Source: CBDULQ01 sp965368115
GTDB taxonomy: Bacteria; Pseudomonadota; Gammaproteobacteria; SZUA-229
DNA: 12,358 bases
Assembly (NCBI GenBank): GCA_965368115.1
Contig: CBDULQ010000101.1
Span: 1-12,358 of the forward strand
Reading direction: 5' to 3'
Shown: positions 12,007-12,358 of the stretch, one piece after another
Layout: every line of letters begins with the position of its first letter
How positions within the stretch are numbered: the stretch's first letter is position 1
Notes under the pieces: generated by a model
Databases searched by the model: none
What the model was told of the DNA's origin: nothing
The model's input: only the letters and a program-made list of their open reading frames with translations
Program-made: the position numbers and the translations under genes

Positions 12007-12358
12007 ATAACTCAGGCAGGCGCAGTTGTCGAAACTCAGTCCGATCATGGTCATGTCGTCCAGTTTTTCAAAATAACCTTTGAACACGCGCAGGGTTTCT
12101 TCATGCGCAACTACCAGTACATTTTCTTCGCGTTGCTGCCCCAGCCAGTCGATAAACCGGATGATGCGTTGTTTATGATCGAGTAACGATTCCCCGTCAT
12201 TGCAGCGGATGTGCAGGGGGTCTGTGGAAATGGCCTGTTGATACTCGCTCACCGGTTGACTGTCGAAGCCGGAGCGAATGTCATTGATCTGTGTTTGCGT
12301 CTCGATGTTCAGTCCATGATGTCGGTTGATGATTTCTGCGGTTTGTCGCGTACGCGGT
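11998..12358 (-). CDS. Histidine phosphatase family protein, 5' part beyond window edge
   Basis: The C-terminal 120 or so residues of a phosphoglycerate-mutase-like histidine phosphatase. The frame is open to the right edge, beginning with PRTRQTAEIIN, the S-x-x-x-RTRQTA segment that normally follows the catalytic RHG motif; that motif itself is outside the window. Then come IRSGFDSQP, DGESLLDHKQRI with the conserved GES, and VLVVAHEETLRVFKG with the second catalytic His in AHEE. The frame continues past a GTG at 12250-12252 that could be mistaken for a start; the motifs upstream show it is internal. The substrate may be a phosphosugar, a nucleotide or a phosphoprotein. The gene is convergent with the SDR gene and overlaps its last nine bases, including both stop codons. 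Confidence 0.85.
   Translation of the reverse strand, partial: PRTRQTAEIINRHHGLNIETQTQINDIRSGFDSQPVSEYQQAISTDPLHIRCNDGESLLDHKQRIIRFIDWLGQQREENVLVVAHEETLRVFKGYFEKLDDMTMIGLSFDNCACLSYSL

Overview
The window looks like chromosomal DNA of a gammaproteobacterium, probably marine or aquatic. It is moderately GC-rich and densely coded, with Gram-negative envelope proteins: an OmpA-type lipoprotein, Sec signal peptides and periplasmic enzymes. I cannot name the genus. I see no rRNA, tRNA, CRISPR array, insertion sequence or phage gene.

The centre of the window (about 1773-8581) is a proteobacterial dedicated sortase system, a rare case of a sortase in a Gram-negative cell. Its parts are an OmpA-family lipoprotein (PdsO-like, 1773-2423, +), a histidine kinase with a periplasmic CBM9-like sensor (PdsS, 2800-4911, -), its OmpR-type response regulator (PdsR, 4916-5611, -), the single VIT/vWA sortase substrate (5811-8003, +) and the class GN sortase (8000-8581, +). 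The regulator pair and the substrate/sortase pair diverge from a 199 bp interval. That interval holds a tandem decamer about midway between the two start codons, a candidate PdsR operator. A small, apparently degenerate GIY-YIG protein (2447-2794) separates pdsO from the kinase. The likely scheme is that PdsS senses an envelope signal, perhaps a carbohydrate, that PdsR sets expression, and that the sortase cuts the FPVTAT-type signal of the vWA protein and attaches it to an unknown acceptor.

Left of the system lies a long unrecognised protein gene on the minus strand, cut by the window edge (1-1701). It is divergent from pdsO across a 71 bp interval with nested inverted repeats.

Right of the system, 89 bp after the sortase, is a secreted calcineurin-like metallophosphoesterase (8671-9744). 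It is preceded by a tandem AATTCA pair that resembles the candidate operator, and followed by a clear terminator. Then come a four-helix membrane protein (9865-10284), a gene-free stretch of about 340 bases with an inverted repeat, a good sigma70-type promoter and competing hairpins, a small secreted four-cysteine protein (10625-11020), a terminator, an SDR-family oxidoreductase (11116-12006) and, convergent with it, the C-terminal part of a histidine-phosphatase gene (11998-12358) that runs off the right edge.
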